The notes under the pieces: model-generated | What the model was told of the DNA's origin: nothing | What the model saw: only the letters and a program-made list of their open reading frames with translations | Databases searched by the model: none | In this document: piece by piece, positions 38,814-47,341 of the stretch | Position numbering within the stretch: position 1 is the stretch's first letter | Layout: each line of letters opens with the position of its first letter | Assembly: GCA_021826525.1 (NCBI GenBank) | Contig: JAKAZU010000005.1 | Location: 1-54,183 of the forward strand | From: Thermoplasmata archaeon | Lineage (GTDB): Archaea; Thermoplasmatota; Thermoplasmata; UBA184 | Reading direction: 5' to 3' | DNA length: 54,183 bases | Position numbers and translations under genes: made by a program

Positions 38814-41624
38814 TCACGAGCATCCGCTCGTCGCGCCGCACGTCGGACACGCGTAGCACGTGCCGGATCGGACCATGATGCCACCGCACACCGGGCAGGC
38901 CGGAGAATCCTCCATGGCCCGACCGCTTCCCTCGTCGGCCGCCGAAGTCTCGAACGAGTCGAGCGGCTTGATCTCGAACTTGACCACGGTGCTGGGCGAC
39001 GGGGCCGCGGCCGTCGTCGCATGCCCGTTGCCGTTCCCGTTACCCTCGGAGTGGCCCTCGAGACCGATCGAGCGTCGGTCGTTCTCGGTCAGGAACTCCA
39101 GCGACAGCCACCGCGCGACGTAGTCGGGAATCGACTGCGCGAAACGAATCTTTGGGTTGTTGGTCGCCCCCGCCGGCTCGAAGCGCATGTGCGCGAGCTT
39201 TCGGACGAGGTCCTTGAGCGGCACTCCGTGCTGGAGCGCCATCGACATCGAGATCCCGAGCGAGTCCATGAGGCCGTTGACGGTCGACCCCTCCTTCGTG
39301 ACGCGGAAGAAGATCTCGCCGGGGCGGCCGTCCGGGTACAGGCCAACGGTCACGTAGCCATCGTGCCCGCCCACGCTGAAGTGGTGCGTGATCGCCCGCC
39401 GCTCATCCGGAAGCCGCTCGCGCACCGGGGTGCGGACGCCCCCCGGACCGACCGGCCCGCTCGGCGCGCGGCCGTGGGTGGTATCGTAGGGCTGCGAAGC
39501 CTTGCAGCCGTCGCGGTACAGCGCGACCGACTTGATACCCAGACGCCAAGCCTCCAGGTAGATCTTCTCGATGTCCTCGACCGTAGCGTCGTTCGGGAGG
39601 TTGATGGTCTTCGACGCGCCGCCGGAGAGGAACGGCTGCACCGCGCCGAGCATGCACAGGTGGCCCATGGGGGCAATCGTGCGATGGCCGCCCGGAGGGG
39701 CGAGCGCACAATCGAAGACGGGAAGGTCCTCCGGGTCGAGCCCGGGGGCTCCCTCGATCGTTCCCTTCTCCTCGACGTACTTCACGATCTCTCGGATCTC
39801 GCTCTCCGAGTAGCCGAGGCTCGAAAGGGCGTCCGGGACGGTCCGGTTGACCATCTTCATCACGCCGCCGCCGACAAGGTTCTTCACCTTCACGAGGGAG
39901 AGTTCGGGCTCGAGCCCGAGCGTGTCGCATCCCATGAGGAGCCCGATCGTCCCGGTCGGGGCGATGACGGAGATCTGGGCGTTGCGGTACCCCCAGAGCT
40001 CGCCCGCCTTCTTCGTGTCGTGCCAGCGGTCGACCGCGGCATTCACGAGTGGCGTCAGACGCGCGTCGTTGAGCGGGATCCGCTCGGCGGCGGCCCCGTG
40101 CTTGCCCATCACGCGGAGCATCGGTGCCCGGTTCTTGTCGAATCCCGAGAACGGTCCCATACGCTTAGAAATCTCCGCGCTCGTGTGGTACCCTTCGGCC
40201 GACAGCAGCGCCGAGATCGCCCCCGCGAGGGTGCGTCCGGGGTCGGAGTCGTAGGCGAACCCGTAGTGCATGACGAGCGAGCCCAGGTTCGCGTATCCGA
40301 GCCCGAGCGGCCGGTAGTCGTGAGAGTTCCGCGCGATCGCGGCGGTCGGGTAGCTCGACGCGTCGACGAGGATCTCCATCGCCACGATCATCGTGCGCAC
40401 GGCGCGCCGGAAGAGTTCGATGTCCAACTGCCCCTTCGCATCGAGGAACTTCATCAGGTTGATCGACGCGAGGTTGCACGCCGTGTCGTCGAGGAACAGG
40501 TACTCGCTGCAGGGGTTGGACGCGTTGATGCGGCCGGACATCGGGCTCGTGTGCCAGTCGTTTGTGATGTCATCGAACTGGACTCCGGGGTCGCCGCAGC
40601 GCCAGGCCGCGTAGGCGAGCTTGCGCCACAGCTCGCGGGCGCGATAGGTCCCCGCGACGGCGTGGTCGGTCCGGTCGACCGTCTTCCACTCCTGGTCGTG
40701 GAGGACCGCTTCCATGAACGAGTCGGGAATGCGGACCGAGTGGTTCGCGTTCTGGTAGGCGATCGAGGCGTAGGCGCTGTTGGGATCGGTCCCGTCGAAG
40801 TTGGGGCTGTAGCCCTCACGGATGAGGGCGTAGGCCTTGTCTTCCTCCTTGACCTTGCACTCGATGAACTCCTCGATGTCGGGGTGGTCCATGTTCAGGA
40901 TCACCATCTTCGCCGCGCGGCGGGTCGTGCCGCCGGATTTGATCACGCCGGCCATCGCGTCGAAGGCCCGCATGAACGAGACCGGCCCGCTCGCGATCCC
41001 CCCGCCCGAGAGATGTTCGTGGCTGCCCCGCAGAGAGGAGAGGTTCGTCCCGGTGCCGCTGCCCCCCTTGAACAAGCGGCCCTCGCTCGTCGCGAGGGCA
41101 AGGATCGAGTCCATGTCGTCGGCGACGGACTGGATGAAGCACGCGGAGCATTGCGGCGGTTCCCGGACGCCGACGTTGAACCAGACGGGGCTGTTGAACG
41201 CCGCCATCTGGTGGACCATCAGGTAGGAGAGGCTCTCCTCCAGCGTCGTCGCCTCCTCGGGAAGGTCGAAGTAGCCGAGCGCGAGCCCTTGCTGGGCGAT
41301 CCAGTGGCAGACCCGACGGATCATCCCGTCGACGCTGGACTCCCGACGGCCCTGGATGATCCGGAAGTACTTCGACGCCGCGATGTTGACCGAGGTATCG
41401 GACCAATCGGTCGGGGCGCGGATCCCCTTCTGCTCGAAGATGACCTTGCCCTCCGCGTTCTTGATCAACGCGTCGTGGGACCGCCACGTCACGGTATCGA
41501 ACGCCGTCTTGCCCTTCGGCACGAGGCGCGGGACGGGGATGGATTCCTCCCCGTAGGTGCGGGCTGAAGGGCCCGCGTCTTCCGCGATGGGGATGGGGGA
41601 TGCGCGCTTTTTCGATGCAGCCAT
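38814..41624 (-). CDS. nrdJ: Adenosylcobalamin-dependent (class II) ribonucleotide reductase
   Basis: Reduces ribonucleotides to deoxyribonucleotides with vitamin B12, independent of oxygen. The 936-residue product has FNSPVWFNVG near the N-terminal core, GGSGTGTNLSSLRG, NPCSEYLFLDDTACNLASINL (catalytic Cys), PTGTIGLLMGCDT and ITHHFSVGGHDGYVTVGLY. It ends in a Cys-rich arm CPVCGGIMVRSGTCYACPTCG ending SGC, which re-reduces the active site. No N-terminal ATP-cone is visible, so activity control by dATP is unlikely. The ATG at 41624 is preferred; an in-frame ATG at 41684 adds an unlike-looking basic stretch. Confidence 0.96.
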   Translation of the reverse strand: MAASKKRASPIPIAEDAGPSARTYGEESIPVPRLVPKGKTAFDTVTWRSHDALIKNAEGKVIFEQKGIRAPTDWSDTSVNIAASKYFRIIQGRRESSVDGMIRRVCHWIAQQGLALGYFDLPEEATTLEESLSYLMVHQMAAFNSPVWFNVGVREPPQCSACFIQSVADDMDSILALATSEGRLFKGGSGTGTNLSSLRGSHEHLSGGGIASGPVSFMRAFDAMAGVIKSGGTTRRAAKMVILNMDHPDIEEFIECKVKEEDKAYALIREGYSPNFDGTDPNSAYASIAYQNANHSVRIPDSFMEAVLHDQEWKTVDRTDHAVAGTYRARELWRKLAYAAWRCGDPGVQFDDITNDWHTSPMSGRINASNPCSEYLFLDDTACNLASINLMKFLDAKGQLDIELFRRAVRTMIVAMEILVDASSYPTAAIARNSHDYRPLGLGYANLGSLVMHYGFAYDSDPGRTLAGAISALLSAEGYHTSAEISKRMGPFSGFDKNRAPMLRVMGKHGAAAERIPLNDARLTPLVNAAVDRWHDTKKAGELWGYRNAQISVIAPTGTIGLLMGCDTLGLEPELSLVKVKNLVGGGVMKMVNRTVPDALSSLGYSESEIREIVKYVEEKGTIEGAPGLDPEDLPVFDCALAPPGGHRTIAPMGHLCMLGAVQPFLSGGASKTINLPNDATVEDIEKIYLEAWRLGIKSVALYRDGCKASQPYDTTHGRAPSGPVGPGGVRTPVRERLPDERRAITHHFSVGGHDGYVTVGLYPDGRPGEIFFRVTKEGSTVNGLMDSLGISMSMALQHGVPLKDLVRKLAHMRFEPAGATNNPKIRFAQSIPDYVARWLSLEFLTENDRRSIGLEGHSEGNGNGNGHATTAAAPSPSTVVKFEIKPLDSFETSAADEGSGRAMEDSPACPVCGGIMVRSGTCYACPTCGATSGCS

Positions 41625-41926
41625 GGGGCCTCTTGGTGGAGGACGCTGGAACCGGGTGGGCAGCGTGCCGGTCCGGAAACCCACGATACCCCGCCGCTCT
41701 AAGACGCCGTCGCGGACCTACCGGAACGCTCTCGAAGGGAGGGCGTTTCAGCTTCGGCGGTGGGTCGATAGAACGCGGGCGCCACGTGGTCGGACACCCG
41801 TCGTGAATCCTCCGAACGCTCGGAGACCCGTTCTAGTATTTGGGGACGCCGTTGCAGCGAAGCCGTGCGCGGGTCGATGGGTGGACACAGACGCGGGCTT
41901 CGCGTCCGGAACGTGATGGACGCTCC
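41625..41926. other. Intergenic region upstream of nrdJ
   Basis: About 300 nt without a convincing gene. It contains a 6-bp hairpin CTCCGA/TCGGAG (41810-41825) and two TATA-like patches on the minus strand (near 41700 and 41836). I looked for a cobalamin riboswitch in the nrdJ leader and did not see a recognisable one. Confidence 0.4.
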
Positions 41927-42085
41927 TCAGTTCACCGGACGAGCGAGCTCGACGGGCTTGACGTACATGGTGCACGGCATCAGCACTCCACATTCTCCGC
42001 AATAGAGTCCTTCTTCGGCCACCCACAGGAAGGCGCCGCAGCGCTCGCACTTCCGTGGATCGTCCGTCTCGTTCCGACAGACCAT
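41927..42085 (-). CDS. Small zinc-ribbon protein (52 residues)
   Basis: A very short gene that is easily missed. The product starts MVCRNETDDPRKCERCG and continues through LYCGECGVLMPCTMY, ending in ELARPVN. Two CxxC knuckles (CERC and CGEC), spaced about 16 residues apart, form a typical zinc ribbon. Further Cys residues lie at positions 3 and 38. Small zinc ribbons like this often bind nucleic acids or act as subunits of larger complexes, but no function can be assigned. It sits between nrdJ and the 71-residue protein gene on the same strand. Confidence 0.7.
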   Translation of the reverse strand: MVCRNETDDPRKCERCGAFLWVAEEGLYCGECGVLMPCTMYVKPVELARPVN

Positions 42086-42221
42086 CGAGTCGGTCCAGAC
42101 CGAACCGACAGATGAACTCGCGCTCGGAGAGGACTCCGAGGGCGACCCTCCTCATCGAACGGGGGACGGCTGCCGGGGCCGCTCCGGACGGAACGGCCCC
42201 GGGAAAAGGTGGTCGAGACGT

Positions 42222-42437
42222 TCAGGCGTTCTTCATCCGGGCGCGGGAGATGTACCCCTTCTTGTCGAGGAAATACATGTAGCCGGCCTGGCGAGCGATC
42301 TTCTCCGTGCCCACCTTGCCCTTGCGCCCGGACTTGTTCAGCTTGGTCGGCGTCTTCCACAGGTACCCGTCCTTGCCGAGGTAGTACAGGTATCCGTTCT
42401 CTCGCTTGATCTGCTCCTTGCCAATTCGCTCCGCCAT
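42222..42437 (-). CDS. Small basic protein with an internal duplication
   Basis: Not recognised. The 71-residue basic product repeats one unit: GYLYYLGKDGYLWKTP (residues 16-31) and GYMYFLDKKGYISRAR (52-67), joined by a Lys-rich linker (TKLNKSGRKGKVGTEK). The aromatic GYxYxLxKxGY pattern suggests two matching beta hairpins, perhaps a nucleic-acid-binding module (inference). GGTGAGG lies 9 nt before the ATG and a TATA-like TCTAAATATC just upstream, so this looks well expressed. A GTG at 42452 in the same frame is a weaker start. Confidence 0.8.
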   Translation of the reverse strand: MAERIGKEQIKRENGYLYYLGKDGYLWKTPTKLNKSGRKGKVGTEKIARQAGYMYFLDKKGYISRARMKNA

Positions 42438-42470
42438 ATCGAGGGACCTCACCGGCGAGAGAATAGGCCC

Positions 42471-42480
42471 GATATTTAGA
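42471..42480 (-). promoter_or_regulatory. TATA-like box of the duplicated small protein gene
   Basis: TCTAAATATC on the minus strand, about 35-43 nt before the ATG at 42437. It overlaps the end of the imidazolonepropionase gene, giving this small gene its own promoter. Confidence 0.5.
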
Positions 42481-43750
42481 TGTAAGGGTCCATTCTCGGC
42501 GGAGAAATCCGAATTCCCTGACGATAAATCTGCGCCGGCGCGGACCCGATACGGTACGGGATCTCCTCCGGGGAACCGAGATCATAGACGAGGAAGTCGG
42601 CGGGGCGTCCGAGCGCGATCATCCCGACGCGCCCGGCGACGTCCAGAGCGGCCGCCGCGTTGACGGTCGCCGCGCTGATCGCTTCCGCCGGCGTAAGATG
42701 GGCGCCATAGACGGCGTGAGAGAGGACGAGCGACATCGACTCGACCCACGAGTTCGGCGAGCAATCGCTGCCGAGCGCGACCGGCACGCCGGCCCGGACG
42801 AGCTCGCGGCCCGGGCTCGGCCGGCTTCCGATCGTGGTGAAGGGAGTCGCCGGCAGCAGGACCCCGATCACACCCGCTCGCGCCAGGGCGCGCAGGTCTC
42901 CGGATCGAACGGCCAGCAAATGGTCCGCGCTGCGCGCTCCCAAGCGGGCTGCCAACCGAGCTCCGCCCGAAGCGACGAACTCGTCGGCGTGGATCTTCGC
43001 ACCGAGGCCGAGCGCGATCGCCACGCGCAGGATCCGTTCCGACTCTCGGATCGAGAAGTATCCGGGTTCGCAGAAGACGTCGCAGAAGCGAGCGAGCCTC
43101 CGCCGCGCGACCTCGGGCAGCGTGCGCCGGACAATCTCGTCGACGTAGGCGTTCGGGCGACGGCGGAAATTCGGAGGGATCGCGTGAGCGCCGAGGTAGG
43201 TAGGTACGAGGCGGGCGCCGCGCCGACGCCCGAGTCGCCGCACGAGTTCGAGGAGACAGATCTCCCCGGCGTGATCGAGCGCGTAGCCGGACTTCACCTC
43301 GATCGTCGTGGCCCCGCCCGTGGCCATCCGGTCGAGCCGACCGGCGGTCGCGTCCCGGAGCTCGGCAGCCGAAGCTTTCCGAGTCGTCCGCACGGTGGAC
43401 AGGATCCCGCCGCCCCGACGGGCAATCTCGGCGTAGCTCGCTCCCTCGACCTTCCACGGAAGCTCGAACGACCGCTCTCCGGCGAAGACGGCATGCGAAT
43501 GCGCATCGACGAGCCCGGGGAGGACGGTACCGCCCCGCGCGTCGATCCGGCGGCCCCGTCGGGCGAGGCGGACGGTGCGCGCGGCGCCCCGTGACGATCC
43601 CACGTACACGAACTTGCCGTCCCGGACCCCCAGGGCGGCATCCCGCACGATCCCGAGATTCCCGAGCGCGGCGCCGGTGCGGGGGATAGGTCCCTCCGCG
43701 AGGGTCGCCAGCTCTCCGATGTTCGTGACGAGCAGGTCCGCCCGGATCAT
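42476..43750 (-). CDS. hutI: Imidazolonepropionase
   Basis: A metal-dependent amidohydrolase that opens imidazolonepropionate to formiminoglutamate, in histidine breakdown. The 424-residue product has the metal motif DAHSHAVFAGERS (His84, His86), ARRGGGILSTVRTTRKAS, TIEVKSGYALD, the HADEFVASGGARLAA block and ALGSDCSPNSW with the conserved Asp. These match HutI rather than generic amidohydrolases. No hutH, hutU or hutG is nearby, so whether it works in histidine catabolism here is not shown by context. The ATG overlaps the stop of the RNase Z gene (ATGA). Confidence 0.92.
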   Translation of the reverse strand: MIRADLLVTNIGELATLAEGPIPRTGAALGNLGIVRDAALGVRDGKFVYVGSSRGAARTVRLARRGRRIDARGGTVLPGLVDAHSHAVFAGERSFELPWKVEGASYAEIARRGGGILSTVRTTRKASAAELRDATAGRLDRMATGGATTIEVKSGYALDHAGEICLLELVRRLGRRRGARLVPTYLGAHAIPPNFRRRPNAYVDEIVRRTLPEVARRRLARFCDVFCEPGYFSIRESERILRVAIALGLGAKIHADEFVASGGARLAARLGARSADHLLAVRSGDLRALARAGVIGVLLPATPFTTIGSRPSPGRELVRAGVPVALGSDCSPNSWVESMSLVLSHAVYGAHLTPAEAISAATVNAAAALDVAGRVGMIALGRPADFLVYDLGSPEEIPYRIGSAPAQIYRQGIRISPPRMDPYI

Positions 43751-44649
43751 GGTTGGCGTATGAGATAGGACATGAGATCCCGAGCTGCGATCGTCGAGGG
43801 AAAGATCGCGCGCGCCTCGGCCTCGAGCGGTTCGACGTCGGGATACCGGGAGGAGAAGTGGGTCAGGATGAGGGTGCCCACGCCGGCATCCTTCGCGATC
43901 GTCGCGGCCTGGCGGGCCGAAGAGTGGCCCCACTCGTTGGACTGACCCTCGAGTTCGGCGAGGGTCGTCGCCTCGTGGATGAGGACGGTCGCATGGGTGG
44001 ACAGCACGCGTACGGCGTCGGTGGGGGCGGTGTCGCCGGTGTATACCACCGACCGCCCCGGGCGCGGGGGGCCCTGGAGGTCCGAAGGGGCGATCGTTCG
44101 ATCTCCGACTCGGACGGACTCGCCGGCCTCCAGCTTTCCGAAGTCCGTTCCTCGGATGCCCATCGCCCGGGCCTTCTCGGCGTCGAACCGTCCGCGCTTC
44201 TCGCTCTCCTGAAGGCGGTAGGCGAGGGAAGGAACGGGGTGCTTCGTCTGTCCCGTCCGCACCGAGTAGCCGTCGAGCACCACCTCCTCACCGGCGGACA
44301 GCGCGTGAATGTGGACCGGGAACCGCAAGGTGAAGTAACCCATCTGGAGGGCCCGTCCGACCATCTCCTTCGCATCCGACGGGCCGTAGACATCGAGCGG
44401 CTCGGTGCGGTTGTTCAGGCACATCGTCTGGATGAGGCCCGGTAGGCCCAGGAAGTGGTCCCCGTGGAAATGGGTGATGAAGATGCGCCGCAGGCGCATG
44501 AACGACGCATTCGACTGGAAGAACTGGCGCTGGGTGCCCTCACCACAGTCTAACAGAACGCTCTCGCCATCCATCTGGAGGGCGACCGCGCTCGGCGATC
44601 GCTCCTTCGTGGGCCACGAGCCGGCGGTCCCCAGGAACGTGAGCTCCAT
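43747..44649 (-). CDS. rnz: Ribonuclease Z
   Basis: A metallo-beta-lactamase-fold endonuclease that removes 3' trailers from tRNA precursors, needed here because CCA is not encoded. The 300-residue length matches archaeal short RNase Z. It has the HFHGDHFLGLPGL motif (residues 60-72), LLDCGEGTQRQF, VVYTGDTAPTDA, IHEATT, the exosite region HPVPSLAYRLQESEK and the C-terminal ILTHFSSRY. Its start at 44649 gives the canonical MELTFLGTAG. First gene of a two-gene operon with hutI. Confidence 0.96.
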   Translation of the reverse strand: MELTFLGTAGSWPTKERSPSAVALQMDGESVLLDCGEGTQRQFFQSNASFMRLRRIFITHFHGDHFLGLPGLIQTMCLNNRTEPLDVYGPSDAKEMVGRALQMGYFTLRFPVHIHALSAGEEVVLDGYSVRTGQTKHPVPSLAYRLQESEKRGRFDAEKARAMGIRGTDFGKLEAGESVRVGDRTIAPSDLQGPPRPGRSVVYTGDTAPTDAVRVLSTHATVLIHEATTLAELEGQSNEWGHSSARQAATIAKDAGVGTLILTHFSSRYPDVEPLEAEARAIFPSTIAARDLMSYLIRQP

Positions 44650-44726
44650 TACGGGCTCCCACCCCGGCGGGGGTAAAAGCCAGTCGGCCGACGCGTCGAG
44701 CGGGCCCGCCGGCGGGGGAAAAGAAG

Positions 44727-44734
44727 GAAATACG
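44727..44734 (+). promoter_or_regulatory. TATA-like box of the DUF929 gene
   Basis: GAAATACG lies 21-28 nt before the GTG at 44755, so the transcript is probably leaderless. It is the only AT-rich stretch in the divergent gap after rnz. Confidence 0.45.
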
Positions 44735-44754
44735 GTACCCTGCCTCGACCTGCC

Positions 44755-45975
44755 GTGGTCGACTGGGACCGCGTGGAACAACTCCACGAAAAGGGGCTGA
44801 GCTGGGAGGATATCGCGGCCGACCCCAAGGTCGGCTTCAAGCCGGATCAGAGCGTGACCCAGGCCGGTCCTGCCCTTCGCCGCCTGTACTATCGGCGCAA
44901 ATCCCGCGAGGAGCGCCAAGGACCCCGCGAAGCCCCGTCACCCCGCAAAGCCCTCGACACGGACAAGAAGTGGAACCTCACCCGGATTGGCTACCTGCTC
45001 GTCCCCCTCGTCGCGATCTGGTTCCTCTTCGCCTACCTGATCCCGTCTCCGGTCGGCCTGCTCCTGACCGCGATCCCCTACATCGCGATCATCCTCGGCG
45101 TATCGGTCATCATCCTCGCGATCGGCCTCTTGCGCCAGAGCAACCGCAAGCGCTGGAACGCGGTCTTCCGCAATACGGTGGTGATGGGCGTGGTCTTGGG
45201 GGTCGTGATCACGGGTCTGATCTCGCTCACGGCCGTCATTTCCGGTTGCCCGTTCCTGCCCTCCTCCGCGCTGCTCACCAGTGTGCCGGGCGGACAGGGC
45301 TGGACCCAGACCCCTTCCTCCGTGAGCCCCTGGACTTCGAACGGTCTGCCCGTCTTTTATTTCTACGGGGCGCAGTGGTGCCCGTACTGCTCGGCCAGCA
45401 GTTGGGCCATCTACAAGGCGCTCACCGAGTTCCAATTAAATTTCCATCCGAGTAGCGGCAGCACCGGTATCCCCGGGACCTACACCTCGTACTCGGACGG
45501 CGCCCCCGAACCGTACCCTTACACGCCGAATGTGGTCTTCGGGAACGCGGTGGTCAGCTCGCAGACGATCGCTTTCGTCGTCAACGAGGCCCAAAACGTG
45601 AGCGACGGGACGTTCCCGGGGACAACGAACTGCATCGAGTCGGCCTATGTGAGCGCCTACTCCGGCTCTTCGATCCCGTTCGTCGCCCTCAACGGTCAGT
45701 ACATCCACGGCGGCTCTACGCTCATCAACCCCGCGTATTTCAGCAGCTACGAAGGGACCGGAGCCCCCACCGTCCTGTCTTCGGTCTTGAGCGAGAGCGG
45801 GACACCGTGGAGCTACGTCTCCGCGCAGGCGTACTGGATCACGGCCCTCTTAGTGAAGGCGAGCGGGCAAACCGTCAGCAACCTCGCGAGCACCTACCAC
45901 GGAACGGACCAGTGGACGTCCTCGTTCCAAGCGGGCGTGAACGCGGCGCTGTCGCAACTGGGGTACTCCGGATAG
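44755..45975 (+). CDS. DUF929-like membrane-anchored thioredoxin-fold oxidoreductase
   Basis: A 406-residue protein with three parts. Residues 1-70 form a charged cytoplasmic region (VDWDRVEQLHEKGLSWEDIA is helix-turn-helix-like). Three hydrophobic helices follow at about 77-97, 100-126 and 141-162. The large outer domain is a DUF929/thioredoxin-like fold with GLPVFYFYGAQWCPYCSASSW; its redox pair is Cys209 and Cys212 (WCPYC). Another Cys, in TTNCIESAY, is available for disulfides. With the VKOR gene 12 nt downstream it forms a thiol oxidation pair that would introduce disulfides into secreted proteins. GTG start, TATA at -24. Confidence 0.85.
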   Translation: MVDWDRVEQLHEKGLSWEDIAADPKVGFKPDQSVTQAGPALRRLYYRRKSREERQGPREAPSPRKALDTDKKWNLTRIGYLLVPLVAIWFLFAYLIPSPVGLLLTAIPYIAIILGVSVIILAIGLLRQSNRKRWNAVFRNTVVMGVVLGVVITGLISLTAVISGCPFLPSSALLTSVPGGQGWTQTPSSVSPWTSNGLPVFYFYGAQWCPYCSASSWAIYKALTEFQLNFHPSSGSTGIPGTYTSYSDGAPEPYPYTPNVVFGNAVVSSQTIAFVVNEAQNVSDGTFPGTTNCIESAYVSAYSGSSIPFVALNGQYIHGGSTLINPAYFSSYEGTGAPTVLSSVLSESGTPWSYVSAQAYWITALLVKASGQTVSNLASTYHGTDQWTSSFQAGVNAALSQLGYSG

Positions 45976-45987
45976 GGATCGGCCAAG

Positions 45988-46458
45988 ATGAGGACTCGCT
46001 CGATTCGCACGCTCATCTACGCCGCCGCCGGCGTCGGCCTGCTCCTCGCGGCGTTCGCCGCATTCGAAGTGATCGATGCAGGGCTGACCAAGCTTTGCAC
46101 GATCAACACGTTCTTCTCGTGCGCAGCGGTGGCCAACAGCGGCCATACGACCACGCTCTACCTCCCCGACTGGCTCTGGGGAGTGCTCGGATTCATACTG
46201 ATCCTCGTCGTGGCTAGCCTGGCCGAGCGGAATCCCAAGGACCGGCGCTACGTCTACGGACTCATCGCGCTCACGACCATCGGAATCGCCTTGGCCCTGT
46301 ACTTCCTCTACGTAGAACTGTCCGTGATCCACGCGGTTTGCGTCGTCTGCGCCTCGGCGTACGCGATGGGATTCATCGCTTGGGGCGGCGCGATCGCCCT
46401 CGCCCGCGCCCCTCCCGAGACCCCCAACGACTCCGACGAAAACGAAGACGAACCGTAG
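45988..46458 (+). CDS. VKOR family membrane disulfide-forming protein
   Basis: A four-helix membrane protein of 156 residues that passes electrons from a thioredoxin-like partner to quinones. The loop Cys pair is C37/C45 (LCTINTFFSCAAVANS) and the active CxxC is Cys118/Cys121 (VCVVCASAY), the pattern of vitamin K epoxide reductase homologues that act in bacterial and archaeal protein folding. The C-terminus is an acidic cytoplasmic tail. It follows the DUF929 gene by 12 nt, so the two likely form one operon. Confidence 0.9.
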   Translation: MRTRSIRTLIYAAAGVGLLLAAFAAFEVIDAGLTKLCTINTFFSCAAVANSGHTTTLYLPDWLWGVLGFILILVVASLAERNPKDRRYVYGLIALTTIGIALALYFLYVELSVIHAVCVVCASAYAMGFIAWGGAIALARAPPETPNDSDENEDEP

Positions 46459-46482
46459 CCCGAACCGGCGGTCGGCTCTGCG

Positions 46483-46490
46483 TTATATAG
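46483..46490 (+). promoter_or_regulatory. TATA box of the A-ATPase K-E-C operon
   Basis: TTATATAG stands out in GC-rich sequence 46-53 nt before the atpK ATG. A start about 25 nt downstream would leave a leader that carries GAGGT (46522-46526), 9 nt before the ATG. This is the clearest TATA box in the window. Confidence 0.6.
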
Positions 46491-46535
46491 GCGACCCAAA
46501 TCGGCCCGCCGGGCTCGCCCCGAGGTCGATCGAAG

Positions 46536-46754
46536 ATGGTATCGGATTACGCCGTGCTCGCCGCGGGTATCGCAATCGCCGGAGGCCTGATCGGGACGGG
46601 CATGGCCCAGTCCGGGATCGGCGCCGCCGGTATGGGGATCATCGCCGAGAAGCCCGAGAAGTTCGGTCAGGTGCTCTTCTTCTTCGTCATCCCCGAGACG
46701 CTGTGGATCATCGGGTTCGTGCTCGGGATCATCCTGCTGCTGGGGATCCTGTAG
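46536..46754 (+). CDS. atpK: A-type ATP synthase subunit K (c-ring proteolipid)
   Basis: Forms the ion-translocating rotor ring. The 72-residue, two-helix hairpin is a bacterial-like c-subunit size. The ion-binding Glu54 is in FFVIPETLWIIGFVLG, and the first helix has a Gly-rich ring-packing face (AAGIAIAGGLIGTG). The loop is IIAEKPEKFGQV. Which ion is carried cannot be decided from these residues alone. First gene of a plus-strand operon K-E-C. Confidence 0.95.
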   Translation: MVSDYAVLAAGIAIAGGLIGTGMAQSGIGAAGMGIIAEKPEKFGQVLFFFVIPETLWIIGFVLGIILLLGIL

Positions 46755-46774
46755 TCCGGGACGAGCGGGGCGCG

Positions 46775-47326
46775 ATGAGCCTAGACCGCCTCGTCGAAGA
46801 GATTCGCGCCCGAGGCGAGGCCGAGGTCCGCTCCATCGAAGAGAACGCCGCGATCGAGACGGCCAAGATCGCGGCCGATCGAGACCGGCGCATTCTCGAG
46901 ATACAGCAAGAGTCCGAGCGCGCGGGGACCATCGAGGCGAACCACGAGCGCGTGCAGCGGGTCGCCGCCGCGAAGCTTCGGTCCCGGCAGCGCCTGTATG
47001 AGGCGCGCGAGGCGCGATTGAAGTCCTCGCTCGGCGCCACCCACCAACTGCTCGCCGACTACACGACCCGTCCGGAGTACCCGATGGTCCTCGAGCGCAT
47101 GTACCGCTACGCGACCGGGGCCCTCGGCCCGGACGTGCGTCTCAAAGGTCGGGCCGAGGACGCCGCGGCCTTGAAGCGCATCGCTCCGGGGCGCGTCGAT
47201 CCGAACCCCATCCCCATCGTGGGAGGCCTCATCGCCGAGACCCCCGACGGGAGCCGCCAGCTCGACCTCTCCTTCAACGAGCTTCTGCGCCTGCGCGAAG
47301 ACCGCGTCCGCGAGCTCCTCGCGTAG
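46775..47326 (+). CDS. atpE: A-type ATP synthase subunit E (peripheral stalk)
   Basis: Part of the peripheral stalk that holds the catalytic head. The 183-residue product has a long charged N-terminal coiled coil (SLDRLVEEIRARGEAEVRSIEE ... AAKLRSRQRLYEAREARLKSS) and a C-terminal globular head with PIPIVGGLIAETPDGSRQLD and FNELLRLREDRVRELLA. This layout and length fit subunit E. It follows atpK by 20 nt and is followed by atpC after 15 nt. Its partner in the stalk is the H subunit, encoded on the other strand at 50461. Confidence 0.92.
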   Translation: MSLDRLVEEIRARGEAEVRSIEENAAIETAKIAADRDRRILEIQQESERAGTIEANHERVQRVAAAKLRSRQRLYEAREARLKSSLGATHQLLADYTTRPEYPMVLERMYRYATGALGPDVRLKGRAEDAAALKRIAPGRVDPNPIPIVGGLIAETPDGSRQLDLSFNELLRLREDRVRELLA

Positions 47327-47341
47327 CGGAGGGACGCGCTC

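Noticed and set aside
41625..41926. Cobalamin riboswitch before nrdJ
   Set aside because: No recognisable B12-box or conserved pairing pattern could be traced in the leader by eye.
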